DNA of 64,000 bases from the NCBI RefSeq assembly GCF_016583985.1, contig NZ_NRSD01000008.1, forward strand, positions 62,001-126,000. Direction: 5' to 3'. Made by a program: the position numbers and the translations under genes. Under the pieces are notes generated by a model that was not told where the DNA came from, did not search any database, and saw nothing but the letters and a program-made list of their open reading frames with translations. The DNA is from Thiocapsa imhoffii. Its GTDB lineage: Bacteria > Pseudomonadota > Gammaproteobacteria > Chromatiales > Chromatiaceae. Shown piece after piece: positions 53,878-62,509 of this stretch. Each line of letters starts with the position of its first letter. Position 1 is the stretch's first letter.

Positions 53878-54549
53878 ATGGAAGCACTGAACCCCTTTCA
53901 ACTGCTCGCCGTCCTCATCATTCCCGTGCTCTTCGCGATCACGGTGCACGAGGCCGCGCACGGCTGGGTGGCAAGCCGCCTGGGCGATCAGACGGCGCTG
54001 ATGCTCGGGCGGGTCACCTTCAACCCGATCAAGCACGTCGACCTGGTCGGAACCCTGATCGTCCCGCTCGCGACCTTCTTTCTCGTCGGGTTTCTGTTCG
54101 GATGGGCGAAGCCGGTTCCGGTCGATTGGCGTCGTCTGCGTCATCCGCGGCGCGATATGGCGCTGGTCGCGATCGCGGGTCCCGGGGCAAATCTGCTGAT
54201 GGCCCTCTTCTGGGGCGTGATGGTCAAGCTCGGGGTCCTGCTGCTGCCGGTCAGTCAGTGGATCGCCCTCCCAATGATCTACATGGGCGCCGCGGGAATT
54301 CTCATCAATGTTTTCCTGATGGTCTTAAATCTGCTTCCGCTCCTGCCGCTCGATGGCGGTCGAGTGGTGAACGCCGTGCTGCCGCCGCGCGTCGCGCTGC
54401 AGTACTCTCGGCTCGAGCCCTTTGGTCTGATCATCCTGCTGCTCTTGCTCATCTCGGGCCTGCTCGGTGCCATCTTGATTCCACTCGTGATCGAGGCGGT
54501 CAACCTGCTGCCGGGATCGGCGATCGTTCGGGAACTGTTCTTCGTCTGA
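53878..54549 (+). CDS. Site-2-type intramembrane metalloprotease (M50 family)
   Basis: The 223-aa protein is a small polytopic membrane protease. HEAAH (residues 24-28) is the zinc motif within the first helix, and the second motif is NLLPLLPLDGGRVV, in which Asp binds zinc. Additional features are FNPIKHVDLVGTLIVPL and LVAIAGPGANLLMAL. This subgroup without a PDZ domain resembles the FtsH-independent YdgD/Rip3-like M50 proteins whose substrates are mostly unknown. It lies in the yciO-trpS interval, as in many gammaproteobacteria. No ribosome binding site is apparent. Confidence 0.9.
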   Translation: MEALNPFQLLAVLIIPVLFAITVHEAAHGWVASRLGDQTALMLGRVTFNPIKHVDLVGTLIVPLATFFLVGFLFGWAKPVPVDWRRLRHPRRDMALVAIAGPGANLLMALFWGVMVKLGVLLLPVSQWIALPMIYMGAAGILINVFLMVLNLLPLLPLDGGRVVNAVLPPRVALQYSRLEPFGLIILLLLLISGLLGAILIPLVIEAVNLLPGSAIVRELFFV

Positions 54550-54565
54550 CACGAGGTCCCACACT

Positions 54566-55783
54566 TTGAATTCCGTTTCCGCTCACCACTCGCGGGTCCT
54601 GTCCGGGATGCGCCCGACCGGTCGGCTGCATCTTGGACACTATCATGGGGTCCTGAAGAACTGGCTCGAACTCCAGCATGAGTACGAATGCTTCTTCTTC
54701 GTGGCCGATTGGCATGCCCTGACGACGCATTATGATGATCCATCGATCATCCCAACGAGCAGTCGCGACATGGTGATCGATTGGCTTGCGGCGGGGATCA
54801 ATCCGGGAGAGGCGACCCTGTTCGTGCAATCACAGGTGCCCGCTCACGCCGAGTTGCATCTGTTGCTCTCCATGATCACGCCACTGGGGTGGCTGGAACG
54901 CGTCCCGAGCTACAAGGACCAACAGGAGCGACTCAAGGAGCGGGATCTCGCGACCTATGGCTTTCTCGGGTATCCGCTGCTGCAAAGCGCTGACATCCTC
55001 ATCTACAAATCGGGACAGGTCCCGGTTGGCGAGGATCAAGTCGCCCATGTCGAACTGACGCGCGAGGTCGCACGGCGCTTCAATCACATCTATGGGCGCG
55101 AGCCCGGCTTCGAGGACAAGGCGGAAGAGGCCAAGCGCAAGATGGGGAAGAAGAACGCCAAGCTCTTCGATCGCTTGCGTCGCAGTTACCAGGAGCAGGG
55201 CGATCAGGAGGCGTTACAGGTGGCGCAGGCACTGTTGGAGAGTCAGGCCAATATCACCCTCGCCGATCGCGAGCGTCTGCTCGGATATCTCGAAGGTGGT
55301 GGACGCATCATCCTGCCCGAGCCCATGCCGTTGCTGACGAAAGATTCAAAAATGCCGGGGCTCGATGGACAAAAGATGTCGAAGTCCTATGGCAATACCA
55401 TCGCCCTGCGCGATGAGCCTGGGGATGTCGAAAAGGCGCTGCGCACCATGCCGACCGATCCCGCGCGGGTGCGCCGCTCCGATCCGGGGGATCCCGAAAA
55501 ATGTCCGGTTTGGCAATTTCATTTGGTCTATTCGAATGACTCCTTGCGGGACTGGGTGCAACAGGGTTGTCGGTCCGCCGGCATCGGGTGCCTGGATTGC
55601 AAGCAGCCGGTGATCGATGCGGTACTCGCCGAACTCATGCCGTTGCAGCAACGGGCGAAGGAGTACGCCGCCCAGCCCGAACTGGTGCGAAACATCATCA
55701 ACGAGGGTTGTGAACGGGCTCGTGATGTCGCGAACGAGACCCTCGAGGAGGTCCGTCACGCCATGTCGCTGGTGATGAACTAA
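54566..55783 (+). CDS. trpS: Tryptophanyl-tRNA synthetase
   Basis: The 405-aa protein charges tRNA-Trp. Class I synthetase signatures are present: GMRPTGRLHLGHYHG (HIGH-like, residues 22-25 HLGH) and GQKMSKSYGN (KMSKS). It is longer than the 334-aa E. coli enzyme, mostly from an insertion between the catalytic core and the KMSKS loop, a form known in other Proteobacteria. The only start codon that keeps the family N-terminus is TTG at 54566, with a GAGG site 9 bases upstream; the next ATG falls inside the first catalytic motif. It is the first step in trp tRNA supply and is probably co-transcribed with scpA. Confidence 0.95.
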   Translation: MNSVSAHHSRVLSGMRPTGRLHLGHYHGVLKNWLELQHEYECFFFVADWHALTTHYDDPSIIPTSSRDMVIDWLAAGINPGEATLFVQSQVPAHAELHLLLSMITPLGWLERVPSYKDQQERLKERDLATYGFLGYPLLQSADILIYKSGQVPVGEDQVAHVELTREVARRFNHIYGREPGFEDKAEEAKRKMGKKNAKLFDRLRRSYQEQGDQEALQVAQALLESQANITLADRERLLGYLEGGGRIILPEPMPLLTKDSKMPGLDGQKMSKSYGNTIALRDEPGDVEKALRTMPTDPARVRRSDPGDPEKCPVWQFHLVYSNDSLRDWVQQGCRSAGIGCLDCKQPVIDAVLAELMPLQQRAKEYAAQPELVRNIINEGCERARDVANETLEEVRHAMSLVMN

Positions 55784-55908
55784 GCACGAGCGTGCACGAC
55801 GCAGGCGTTCGCGGCATCAGCGCGGGAGGACCAGCGACGACCAAGCAGGTCGCCGCGGATGCGTGCGTGCCCGGGTTCGACGGGGCGAGCCCGGGAGGGG
55901 CTGCCGCG

Positions 55909-56730
55909 ATGTGCCCCGAGGTGGAGGGCAGCGAGCCGCCGCTCGCCGTTGTGCGCGGGCTGCCCTATCTGACCCTGCCGGTTGATCTTTACATTCCACC
56001 CGATGCCCTCGAGGTCTTTCTCGACGCCTTCGAGGGTCCACTGGACCTGTTACTGTATCTGATCAAACGCCAGAATCTCGACATCCTCGACATCCCGATC
56101 GCCGCGATCACCGCGCAATATATGGAGTATGTCGAACTCATGACCGAACTGCGGCTCGAATTGGCCGCCGACTATTTGGTGATGGCGGCCCTGTTGGCCG
56201 AGATCAAATCCAGGATGCTGCTCCCCCGCGTGTGCCTGGAGGAGGACGATGGCGTTGATCCCCGAGCTGAATTGGTGCGACGCCTGCAAGAATACGAACG
56301 CTTCAAACAGGCCGCGCAGGAACTCGACGCACTGCCACGACTTGAGCGCGATGTGTTCGCGACCGCGGTCGCGGTGCCGCCTGGCCATGTGCGGAGGATT
56401 CCACCCGATGTCGATCTGTGCGAACTGTTGCGCGCCATGCGTGAGATCCTCGCGCGCGCCGATCATTTCGCGTCTCATCGCATCGAGCGTGAGTCCTTGT
56501 CGATTCGCGAGCGGATGTCTTGGATCCTGGAACGCCTCGGCCATGGCGAGTTCCACGGCTTCACGGACCTGCTTGATCCGGCTGAGGGTCGGGCCGGTGT
56601 GGTGGTGAGTTTTCTCGCTATCCTCGAATTGGTCAAGGCGGAGCTACTGGAATTGGTCCAATCCGAGCCCTTCGCGCCGATTCACACGCGGCTGCGCGAG
56701 GCCCGCCCGAGCGAGTGGGCGGATGCCTGA
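55909..56730 (+). CDS. scpA: Segregation and condensation protein A
   Basis: The 273-aa protein is the kleisin ScpA. FLDAFEGPLDLLLYLIKRQ (residues about 37-55), ILDIPIAAITAQYMEY, LAADYLVMAALLAEIKSRM and a winged-helix-like C-terminus (FLAILELVKAELLELVQ) match the family. It bridges SMC heads in chromosome organisation. The frame is open from a GTG at 55792, but the ATG at 55909 has GGGAGGGG 8 bases upstream and matches family length. Its end overlaps scpB by 8 bp. Confidence 0.93.
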   Translation: MCPEVEGSEPPLAVVRGLPYLTLPVDLYIPPDALEVFLDAFEGPLDLLLYLIKRQNLDILDIPIAAITAQYMEYVELMTELRLELAADYLVMAALLAEIKSRMLLPRVCLEEDDGVDPRAELVRRLQEYERFKQAAQELDALPRLERDVFATAVAVPPGHVRRIPPDVDLCELLRAMREILARADHFASHRIERESLSIRERMSWILERLGHGEFHGFTDLLDPAEGRAGVVVSFLAILELVKAELLELVQSEPFAPIHTRLREARPSEWADA

Positions 56731-57469
56731 ACCAGGACTGAAGCAGATCGTCGAGGCGGCCTTGGTCGCGGCGGGCGGACCCTTGACGCTGGAGCGATTG
56801 CGGGCAATGTTCCAGGAGCAGGAGTGCCCGACGCCCGAGGACCTGCAGGCGGTGATCGTCGCCCTGCAGTCGGATTATGCCGAACGTGGTCTGGAGATCG
56901 TGGAGGTGGCCAGCGGTTGGCGCGTGCAAGTGAGCGCCGCGGTGGCACCGTGGGTGGCGCGGTTGTGGGAGGAGCGCCCGCCGCGCTACTCGCGCGCACT
57001 GCTCGAGACCCTGTCGCTGATCGCCTATCGCCAGCCGATCACCCGGGGGGAAATCGAAGCGATCCGCGGCGTTGCCGTGAGTACCCAGATCGTGAAGACG
57101 CTGAGCGAGCGTGAATGGATTCGCATCGTTGGCTATCGCGAGGTTCCGGGTCGACCCGCGCTCTATGCCACGACGCGACACTTTCTCGACTACTTTGGGT
57201 TGCGTTCGCTCAATGACCTGCCGACCTTATCCGAACTGCGAGATCCTGATGTTCGACTCGATGACGAGTCGGTGCTGGCATGGTCAGGGCTCGAGCAGGA
57301 GGTGGCTGGCGAACAGCAGCGAGTGGCTCGGAGCGAGGATCCGAAGACGGAGGGGAGCGCCACGCCAGCGACCAACAGCGTGCCGCCGGGAGCCCTGGAC
57401 GCTGCCACTGAGGCGACACGACTCGAACATTCCACCCACAAGCAGGGTGCGCCGGATCCCGACTCCTGA
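56723..57469 (+). CDS. scpB: Segregation and condensation protein B
   Basis: The 248-aa protein has the tandem winged-helix ScpB pattern: IVEAALVAAGGPLTLERL, RYSRALLETLSLIAYRQPIT, RGEIEAIRGVAVS and GRPALYATTRHFLDYFGL. A serine/threonine-rich acidic tail of about 60 residues after SLNDLPTLSEL is not part of the domain. It works with ScpA and SMC. The overlap with scpA supports co-translation. Confidence 0.93.
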   Translation: MPEPGLKQIVEAALVAAGGPLTLERLRAMFQEQECPTPEDLQAVIVALQSDYAERGLEIVEVASGWRVQVSAAVAPWVARLWEERPPRYSRALLETLSLIAYRQPITRGEIEAIRGVAVSTQIVKTLSEREWIRIVGYREVPGRPALYATTRHFLDYFGLRSLNDLPTLSELRDPDVRLDDESVLAWSGLEQEVAGEQQRVARSEDPKTEGSATPATNSVPPGALDAATEATRLEHSTHKQGAPDPDS

Positions 57470-57591
57470 GTCGGTCGGCTGTGAGCGGTCGCATACGACC
57501 AACCACGAAGCCGACCCTCGGCACCTATCCGTGGCAGTCTGGCCCGCCCCGACCTGGTGGTCCGCCACCTCAACATCACGAGGTCTTCTCA

Positions 57592-58497
57592 ATGAAGCGC
57601 ATTCTCCGCCCGCCGCGGTCCTCTCCCGCAACCGAAGAACCCATCCGACTGCAGAAGGTCCTCGCCGATGCCGGTCTGGCATCACGACGCACGGTCGAAC
57701 ACTGGATCAGCGAAGGGCGGGTTCGGGTCAATGGCCAACTGGCGAAACTGGGAGATCGGGTGACCGCGCAGGACGCGATCCGCATCGATGGTCGCGATGT
57801 CAGACTGACCGGGCGTCGCGACCGGGCGCCACAGGTGATCGCCTACCATAAGCCGGAGGGGGAGTTGGTGACGCGCCGTGACCCCGAGGAACGCCCGACC
57901 GTGTTTCATCGTTTGCCAAAACCCAAGCAAGGCCGGTGGATCGCGGTCGGTCGACTCGACATCAACACCTCCGGGTTGATCCTCTTCACGACCGACGGTG
58001 AATTGGCGAATCGGCTGATGCATCCATCGCAAGAAGTCGAGCGTGAGTATGCGGTGCGGATCCTTGGGGAGGTTGCGCCGGGAACGCTCGAGCGGCTCTT
58101 AGCGGGTATCGAACTCGAGGATGGCCGGGCGAAATTCGATGCCATCTCCGAGCGGGGCGGGACCGGGGCGAACCGCTGGTTCCATGTCGTGCTGCGCGAA
58201 GGGCGTAATCGTGAGGTGCGGCGCCTGTGGGAGGCGGCCGGTTGCCAGGTCAGTCGGCTGATCCGTGTCCGTTATGGGAACATCGAGCTGGGGCGCCGAC
58301 TCTATGCGGGGAATTGGCGTCCCTTGAGCGAGGATGAGCACGGCGAGCTGGCACGACTGGTGGGCCTGCCGGCCCCACGCCCGACGCGGACGAGCCAGGC
58401 GCATGCACGCACGGGATCGCCGTCGTGGCCGCCGCGGCAGAGCGGCGCGGGCGGTCGCCCAACGGGGCCGAAGTGGGGGCGGCGTGAGTCACGCTGA
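57592..58497 (+). CDS. rluB: 23S rRNA pseudouridine(2605) synthase
   Basis: The 301-aa protein has an N-terminal S4 domain (IRLQKVLADAGLASRRTVE) and a RsuA/RluB-type catalytic domain with GRLDINTSGLILFTTDGE, in which Asp is the nucleophile, HPSQEVEREYAVR and GRNREVRRLWEAAG. It modifies a uridine in helix 90 of 23S rRNA. The ATG at 57592 has a GAGG site 9 bases upstream; the open frame from 57481 has no family counterpart. The C-terminus is extended and arginine/proline-rich. Its location after scpB is the conserved gene order. Confidence 0.93.
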   Translation: MKRILRPPRSSPATEEPIRLQKVLADAGLASRRTVEHWISEGRVRVNGQLAKLGDRVTAQDAIRIDGRDVRLTGRRDRAPQVIAYHKPEGELVTRRDPEERPTVFHRLPKPKQGRWIAVGRLDINTSGLILFTTDGELANRLMHPSQEVEREYAVRILGEVAPGTLERLLAGIELEDGRAKFDAISERGGTGANRWFHVVLREGRNREVRRLWEAAGCQVSRLIRVRYGNIELGRRLYAGNWRPLSEDEHGELARLVGLPAPRPTRTSQAHARTGSPSWPPRQSGAGGRPTGPKWGRRESR

Positions 58498-58617
58498 GAC
58501 GGGTTCGAGCGCTCCGCATGACCGGGGACGGCAGCGAGCACCCCGCGCGCCTGCTTGGCATGCACCCTGGGCTGGTTTCGGGCCGTCCCGCCATTGCACT
58601 CCAGGTGGTCCGGCGGC

Positions 58618-59919
58618 ATGAGTCGGGCGCGCTTCATCGATCAACGCACCGCGATCCTGATCGTGGTGGCCAACATGATCGGCACCGGCGTCTTCACGAC
58701 GCTTGGACTGCAGGCCGAAGGGGTGCCGGATGGGGCCGCGCTGCTGCTGCTCTGGTTGATTGGTGGTCTGGTTGCCCTCTGTGGCGCGCTCTGTTACGCC
58801 GAACTCGCGGCGGCCTTGCCGCGCTCCGGTGGCGAGTATCACTTCCTGTCACGTATCTATCACCCGTTGCTTGGCCAGTTGGCGGGATGGGTGTCGGTCA
58901 CGGTTGGCTTCGCGGCCCCAGTGGCCTTGGCGGCCATGGCAATGGGGTATTACACGGCCACCGTCCTGCCGGTGTCCCCCATGCTGGTGGGCGTCACCGC
59001 GGTCCTGCTGATCACCGCCGCGCACGCCTTCGATGTGCGACTCGGGCGGTTCGTGCAAGTGAGCGCGACCTGGATGAAGGTGGCGATCATTCTGCTCTTC
59101 TGCGCGGTGGGCTTGAGCCTGCCGGCAACGCCCGGCAGCCTCCCAACGGTCCCCTCGATGATGACGCTCGAGGCGATCTGGAGTGCGCCCTTCGCCGTCT
59201 CCCTCATCTATGTGGCCTATGCCTATTCGGGTTGGAACGCCGCGGCCTATCTGGTCGACGAAGTCCAGGATCCGCGCCGCGCGGTGCCGCGCGCCTTATT
59301 GGTGGGCACGGTGATCGTGACACTCCTCTATCTGTTGCTCAATCTGACCTTTCTGCGCAGCATCGACGCGGCGGAGCTGGCGGGACGCGTCGAGGTCGGG
59401 GCCCTCTCGGCGGAAACCATCTTTGGTGCCGCGGGTGGACAACAGATGAGTCTGGTGCTGACACTGCTGCTCATTTCGACCATCAGTGCCATGGTCCTCG
59501 CTGGGCCACGCGTCCTGGAACGGATCGGCGAGGATCTGCCCTGGCTGCGACCACTGAGCCTGCGCAATCGACGCGGTGCCCCCACCCGCGCGGTGCTGCT
59601 GCAGCAGGGCTTGGCGTTGTTAATGATCCTGACGGGGTCGTTCGCGGATGTGCTGAGCTTTGCTGGTTTCACGCTGACCTTGTTCGCCGCCATCACGGTG
59701 GCCGGCACCCTGCGGCTGCGCCGGCGAGAACCCGAGCTGCCACGGCCCTTCAGGATTCCTTGGTATCCCTTGCCGCCCATCCTTTTCATCCTCGTCAGTT
59801 TCGCCAGTCTGGTCTTCCTGGCGTGGGAGCGCCCCTGGCCGGTGGTCCTGGCCGGTCTCTTCCTGCTCTGTGGATGGCTGCTGGTGCGTGTTGAGCGGCG
59901 TCATTCTGCCCGTGAATGA
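58618..59919 (+). CDS. APC-superfamily amino acid permease
   Basis: The 433-aa protein has 11-12 hydrophobic helices. Motifs are the N-terminal IVVANMIGTGVFTTLGLQ (unwound helix 1 substrate site), YCYAELAAALPRSGGEYHFL (given as CYAELAAALPRSGGEY) and YSGWNAAAYLVDEVQDP, all typical of the APC family. Substrate class (neutral or basic amino acid) cannot be determined. The ATG at 58618 has AGGTGG nearby; an earlier frame start at 58555 lacks homologous sequence. It follows rluB after 120 bp. Confidence 0.9.
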   Translation: MSRARFIDQRTAILIVVANMIGTGVFTTLGLQAEGVPDGAALLLLWLIGGLVALCGALCYAELAAALPRSGGEYHFLSRIYHPLLGQLAGWVSVTVGFAAPVALAAMAMGYYTATVLPVSPMLVGVTAVLLITAAHAFDVRLGRFVQVSATWMKVAIILLFCAVGLSLPATPGSLPTVPSMMTLEAIWSAPFAVSLIYVAYAYSGWNAAAYLVDEVQDPRRAVPRALLVGTVIVTLLYLLLNLTFLRSIDAAELAGRVEVGALSAETIFGAAGGQQMSLVLTLLLISTISAMVLAGPRVLERIGEDLPWLRPLSLRNRRGAPTRAVLLQQGLALLMILTGSFADVLSFAGFTLTLFAAITVAGTLRLRRREPELPRPFRIPWYPLPPILFILVSFASLVFLAWERPWPVVLAGLFLLCGWLLVRVERRHSARE

Positions 59920-60011
59920 AGGTGCAGCGCCGCCCTCGCGAGTCGCCTCGCACCGGTTCTTCAACCCACGATTCCCGCTGGCGCGAGGGGGTCGGTTCAG
60001 TGCGCCTGCCG

Positions 60012-61106
60012 ATGGATAAGACGATGATGGTGACCTTGATTTGTCCTGGATTGTTCGGACCGGTCCCGCTGGATGCGGCGTCATGGCCTCGGGTTCCCAG
60101 GCTCGAGCGACTGGTCGCGCGTGCGACCTCCATGCCGAGCGGTGGCCGCGATGCGGCGGCGGTGTGTCTGAACGCATTCGGGTTGCCTGGTGATCCGGCT
60201 TGGGAGCGGCCAACCGCGCCCTTTGCCTGCTGGGGCGAGGAGCCGGAGCTTGGTGCTGATGGGTATTGTCTGCATGCCGATCCGGTCCATCTGAAGCCGG
60301 ATGGCGAGCGTTTGTTGCTGTTCGCGGGTCCCGAATTGGGACTCGATCAGGACGAAGCGAATGCGCTCACGACGGACTTCAATCAGCATTTCGCCGATCA
60401 AGGGCTGCTCCTTGAGGCGCCCCATCCGAGTCGTTGGTATCTGCGTTCCGAGCGCTGTCTCGATCTCCAGGCCGCGCCTCTTGAACGACTGCTCGGCGGC
60501 GCGGTCCCCCATGATGCCCCAGCCGGCACGGATGCTCGGCGCTGGCGTGCGCTGCTGACCGAGACCCAAATGCTCTTTCACCAACATCCTGTGAACGAGC
60601 GGCGTGCGCGTCTGCGGCAGCCTGTGATCAGCGGCATCTGGACCTGGGGCGGTGGTGTACGGCCCGCGCCTCCCGAGGGGGCCGCGCAGGGGAGCATGCC
60701 AACGCTGGTGGTGGGGAACCCCCCCTTGATGCGGGGATTGGCGCGGTGGGCGGGTAGCCGCTGGGAGCCGTTGACGCACCGTCCGACATGCGCGCACTGG
60801 GATGGTGAGCGGGTGGTGGTGCAATGGGATGCGCTTCAGGACGCGCTCACCGCACGCGACCTCGGCGCGTGGCTGCAGGCGGTCGTGGACCTGAACACCT
60901 GGCTTGAGGAACTGGAAACGCCCTTGCGGCAGGGGCGGCTCGCGGCGATCCAGATCGAACCCTGTCTGGAGACGGCCTATCGTGTGGAGCGACGTCATCT
61001 CCATCGGTTCTGGCGTCGTTCGGGCTGGTCGGCGCGGCTGTCGCATGCCCGCGCTCACAGCGCGCTGCCAGACGATGAAGAGACTCGCGGGTCGGGGCCG
61101 GGATGA
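60012..61106 (+). CDS. RpfE-like / phosphoglycerate-mutase-like conserved protein
   Basis: The 364-aa protein belongs to a proteobacterial family usually called RpfE-type or cofactor-independent phosphoglycerate-mutase-like. The hallmark segment is LTETQMLFHQHPVNERR and VISGIWTWGGG (about residues 184-220). The N-terminal half has ICPGLFGPVPLDAASWPR, and a leucine-rich helical C-terminus ends the protein. True phosphoglycerate mutase activity is doubtful because the metal-binding Asp and His motifs of the enzyme are not visible. The family often sits next to recJ, which is not seen here. The start at 60012 is preferred over the open frame from 59916. Confidence 0.75.
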   Translation: MDKTMMVTLICPGLFGPVPLDAASWPRVPRLERLVARATSMPSGGRDAAAVCLNAFGLPGDPAWERPTAPFACWGEEPELGADGYCLHADPVHLKPDGERLLLFAGPELGLDQDEANALTTDFNQHFADQGLLLEAPHPSRWYLRSERCLDLQAAPLERLLGGAVPHDAPAGTDARRWRALLTETQMLFHQHPVNERRARLRQPVISGIWTWGGGVRPAPPEGAAQGSMPTLVVGNPPLMRGLARWAGSRWEPLTHRPTCAHWDGERVVVQWDALQDALTARDLGAWLQAVVDLNTWLEELETPLRQGRLAAIQIEPCLETAYRVERRHLHRFWRRSGWSARLSHARAHSALPDDEETRGSGPG

Positions 61107-61156
61107 GTCACCTGGCGCAACACGGCCTGGGCACGGACGCGGTCGCGCCGGTCGCT

Positions 61157-61639
61157 TCATACGGCCATGGCGAGCAGCCGTGGCTGGAGCAGCCGCATTG
61201 CATCGGTGGTTGCCAACGCGATGATGTAACCGCGCTTCCCGCCATTGATAAAGATGCGCGGCAGATCGGCGATGCTCCGTTCACAGTAGACGGGCATCTG
61301 ACGTCGCGTGCCGAACGGGGAGGTGCCGCCGACCTGATAGCCAGAGTGCTTCTCGGCGATCCTGGGCAGACAGGGGGTGATGCGCTTCACCCCCAGCGCG
61401 CGGGCCAAGGTCTGGGTCGAGACCTGTCGATCACCGTGCATGAGCACGATCAAGGGGTTGTCACGATCGTCCTGCATGATCAGCGTCTTGATGACCAGAT
61501 GCTCGTCGACCCCGTGATGACGGGCGAATTGAGCGGTTCCCCCACCCTCGACATAGGGGTACGGGAAGCCGGCGAAGGGGATGTTGGCCGCACGCAAGGC
61601 GCGCACGGCCTGGGTGACGGGTTCTTTGGTCGTCTTCAT
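61157..61639 (-). CDS. ybaK: Cys-tRNA(Pro)/Cys-tRNA(Cys) deacylase, YbaK family
   Basis: The 160-aa protein has the YbaK/EbsC editing fold: KTLIMQDD, LMHGDRQVSTQTLAR, KHSGYQVGGTSPFGTRR and FINGGKRGY, including the conserved lysine and GGTSPFG loop. It clears mischarged Cys-tRNA-Pro in trans. Length is typical. I start at the ATG at 61639, since the frame open to 61702 lacks family matches. It is convergent with the RpfE-like gene. Confidence 0.92.
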   Translation of the reverse strand: MKTTKEPVTQAVRALRAANIPFAGFPYPYVEGGGTAQFARHHGVDEHLVIKTLIMQDDRDNPLIVLMHGDRQVSTQTLARALGVKRITPCLPRIAEKHSGYQVGGTSPFGTRRQMPVYCERSIADLPRIFINGGKRGYIIALATTDAMRLLQPRLLAMAV

Positions 61640-61748
61640 TGCGAACCGATGCCTTGTTCCGCCGGCGCGCGGCCATGGGCCCAGAGGTGATCGGACGCAC
61701 ACTGGGCACGCCAGGCTGCCGGGCCGTCAGGTCGCGGGATCACCGGCG

Positions 61749-62399
61749 TCATGCTTGGGTTAGTGGGGCGCCCACCGGGTCGTGCGGTTGCGACGCGCTG
61801 GTCTCGGCACGCCAGACCAACAGACGGTTGTTCACCGGCATGGCATGATCGGCGCACAACTCGAGTCCCTGCGCACGGCCGAGTCGAGCCAACTGTGCCA
61901 CATCGCGCAGGCCCATCGCCGGGTTGTGAGCGCGCAGCATGGCATCAAACTGCGCATTGCTCTCGCTCGTGAAGCGGCCGTCGCGATTGAACGGCCCGTA
62001 GAGTGCGAAATGACCCCCGTCAGCCAGGATCTTGCCAATGCCCGCGAACATCGCTGCGACGGCCGACTCTGACATAATGTGCGCCGTGTTCGCGCTGAAC
62101 ACGGCATCACATGCTGGTACTGGCCAGGGTCCCAGGACATCCAGTTCGAGTGGTGGCGGAAGATTTGCCAGTTCGGCATCCGCCAGCCAGCGGTGAATGC
62201 CCGGCAGGTTCTCGCTACGATCGCTCGTTTGCCAGATCAGGTGGGGGAGGTGCGCAGCGAAGAACACGGCATGTTGTCCGGTCCCGCTGCCAATCTCGAG
62301 CAGCCTCCGCGCCGTTCGAAACAATGGGGCGATCACCTCGAGGATGGGATGCTTGTTTTCTTCGCAGGCTTGCGAGTAGGGTTTCTCGAATGAAGACAC
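61749..62399 (-). CDS. DUF938 class I methyltransferase
   Basis: The 216-aa protein is a DUF938 methyltransferase (PF06080). The N-terminus reads FEKPYSQACEENKHPILEVI, motif I is LLEIGSGTGQHAVFFA, and SDRSENLPGIHRWL, FSANTAHIMSESAVAAMF and GGHFALYGPFNRDGRFTS follow. The target is unknown. A GTG start at 62399 with GGGGGAG about 8 bases upstream gives the family N-terminus; the open frame further up to 62474 does not. It is divergent from the lipoprotein gene. Confidence 0.9.
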   Translation of the reverse strand: MSSFEKPYSQACEENKHPILEVIAPLFRTARRLLEIGSGTGQHAVFFAAHLPHLIWQTSDRSENLPGIHRWLADAELANLPPPLELDVLGPWPVPACDAVFSANTAHIMSESAVAAMFAGIGKILADGGHFALYGPFNRDGRFTSESNAQFDAMLRAHNPAMGLRDVAQLARLGRAQGLELCADHAMPVNNRLLVWRAETSASQPHDPVGAPLTQA

Positions 62400-62509
62400 G
62401 GTTATTACTCCCCCACCAGATCGACGAATCCTTGAATCTGATCGGGACATCGGGGCGCGCTCCGTGCCTGACAAGGCACGCCTCGGCCCGTCGATCCGGT
62501 TGGCGGTCG

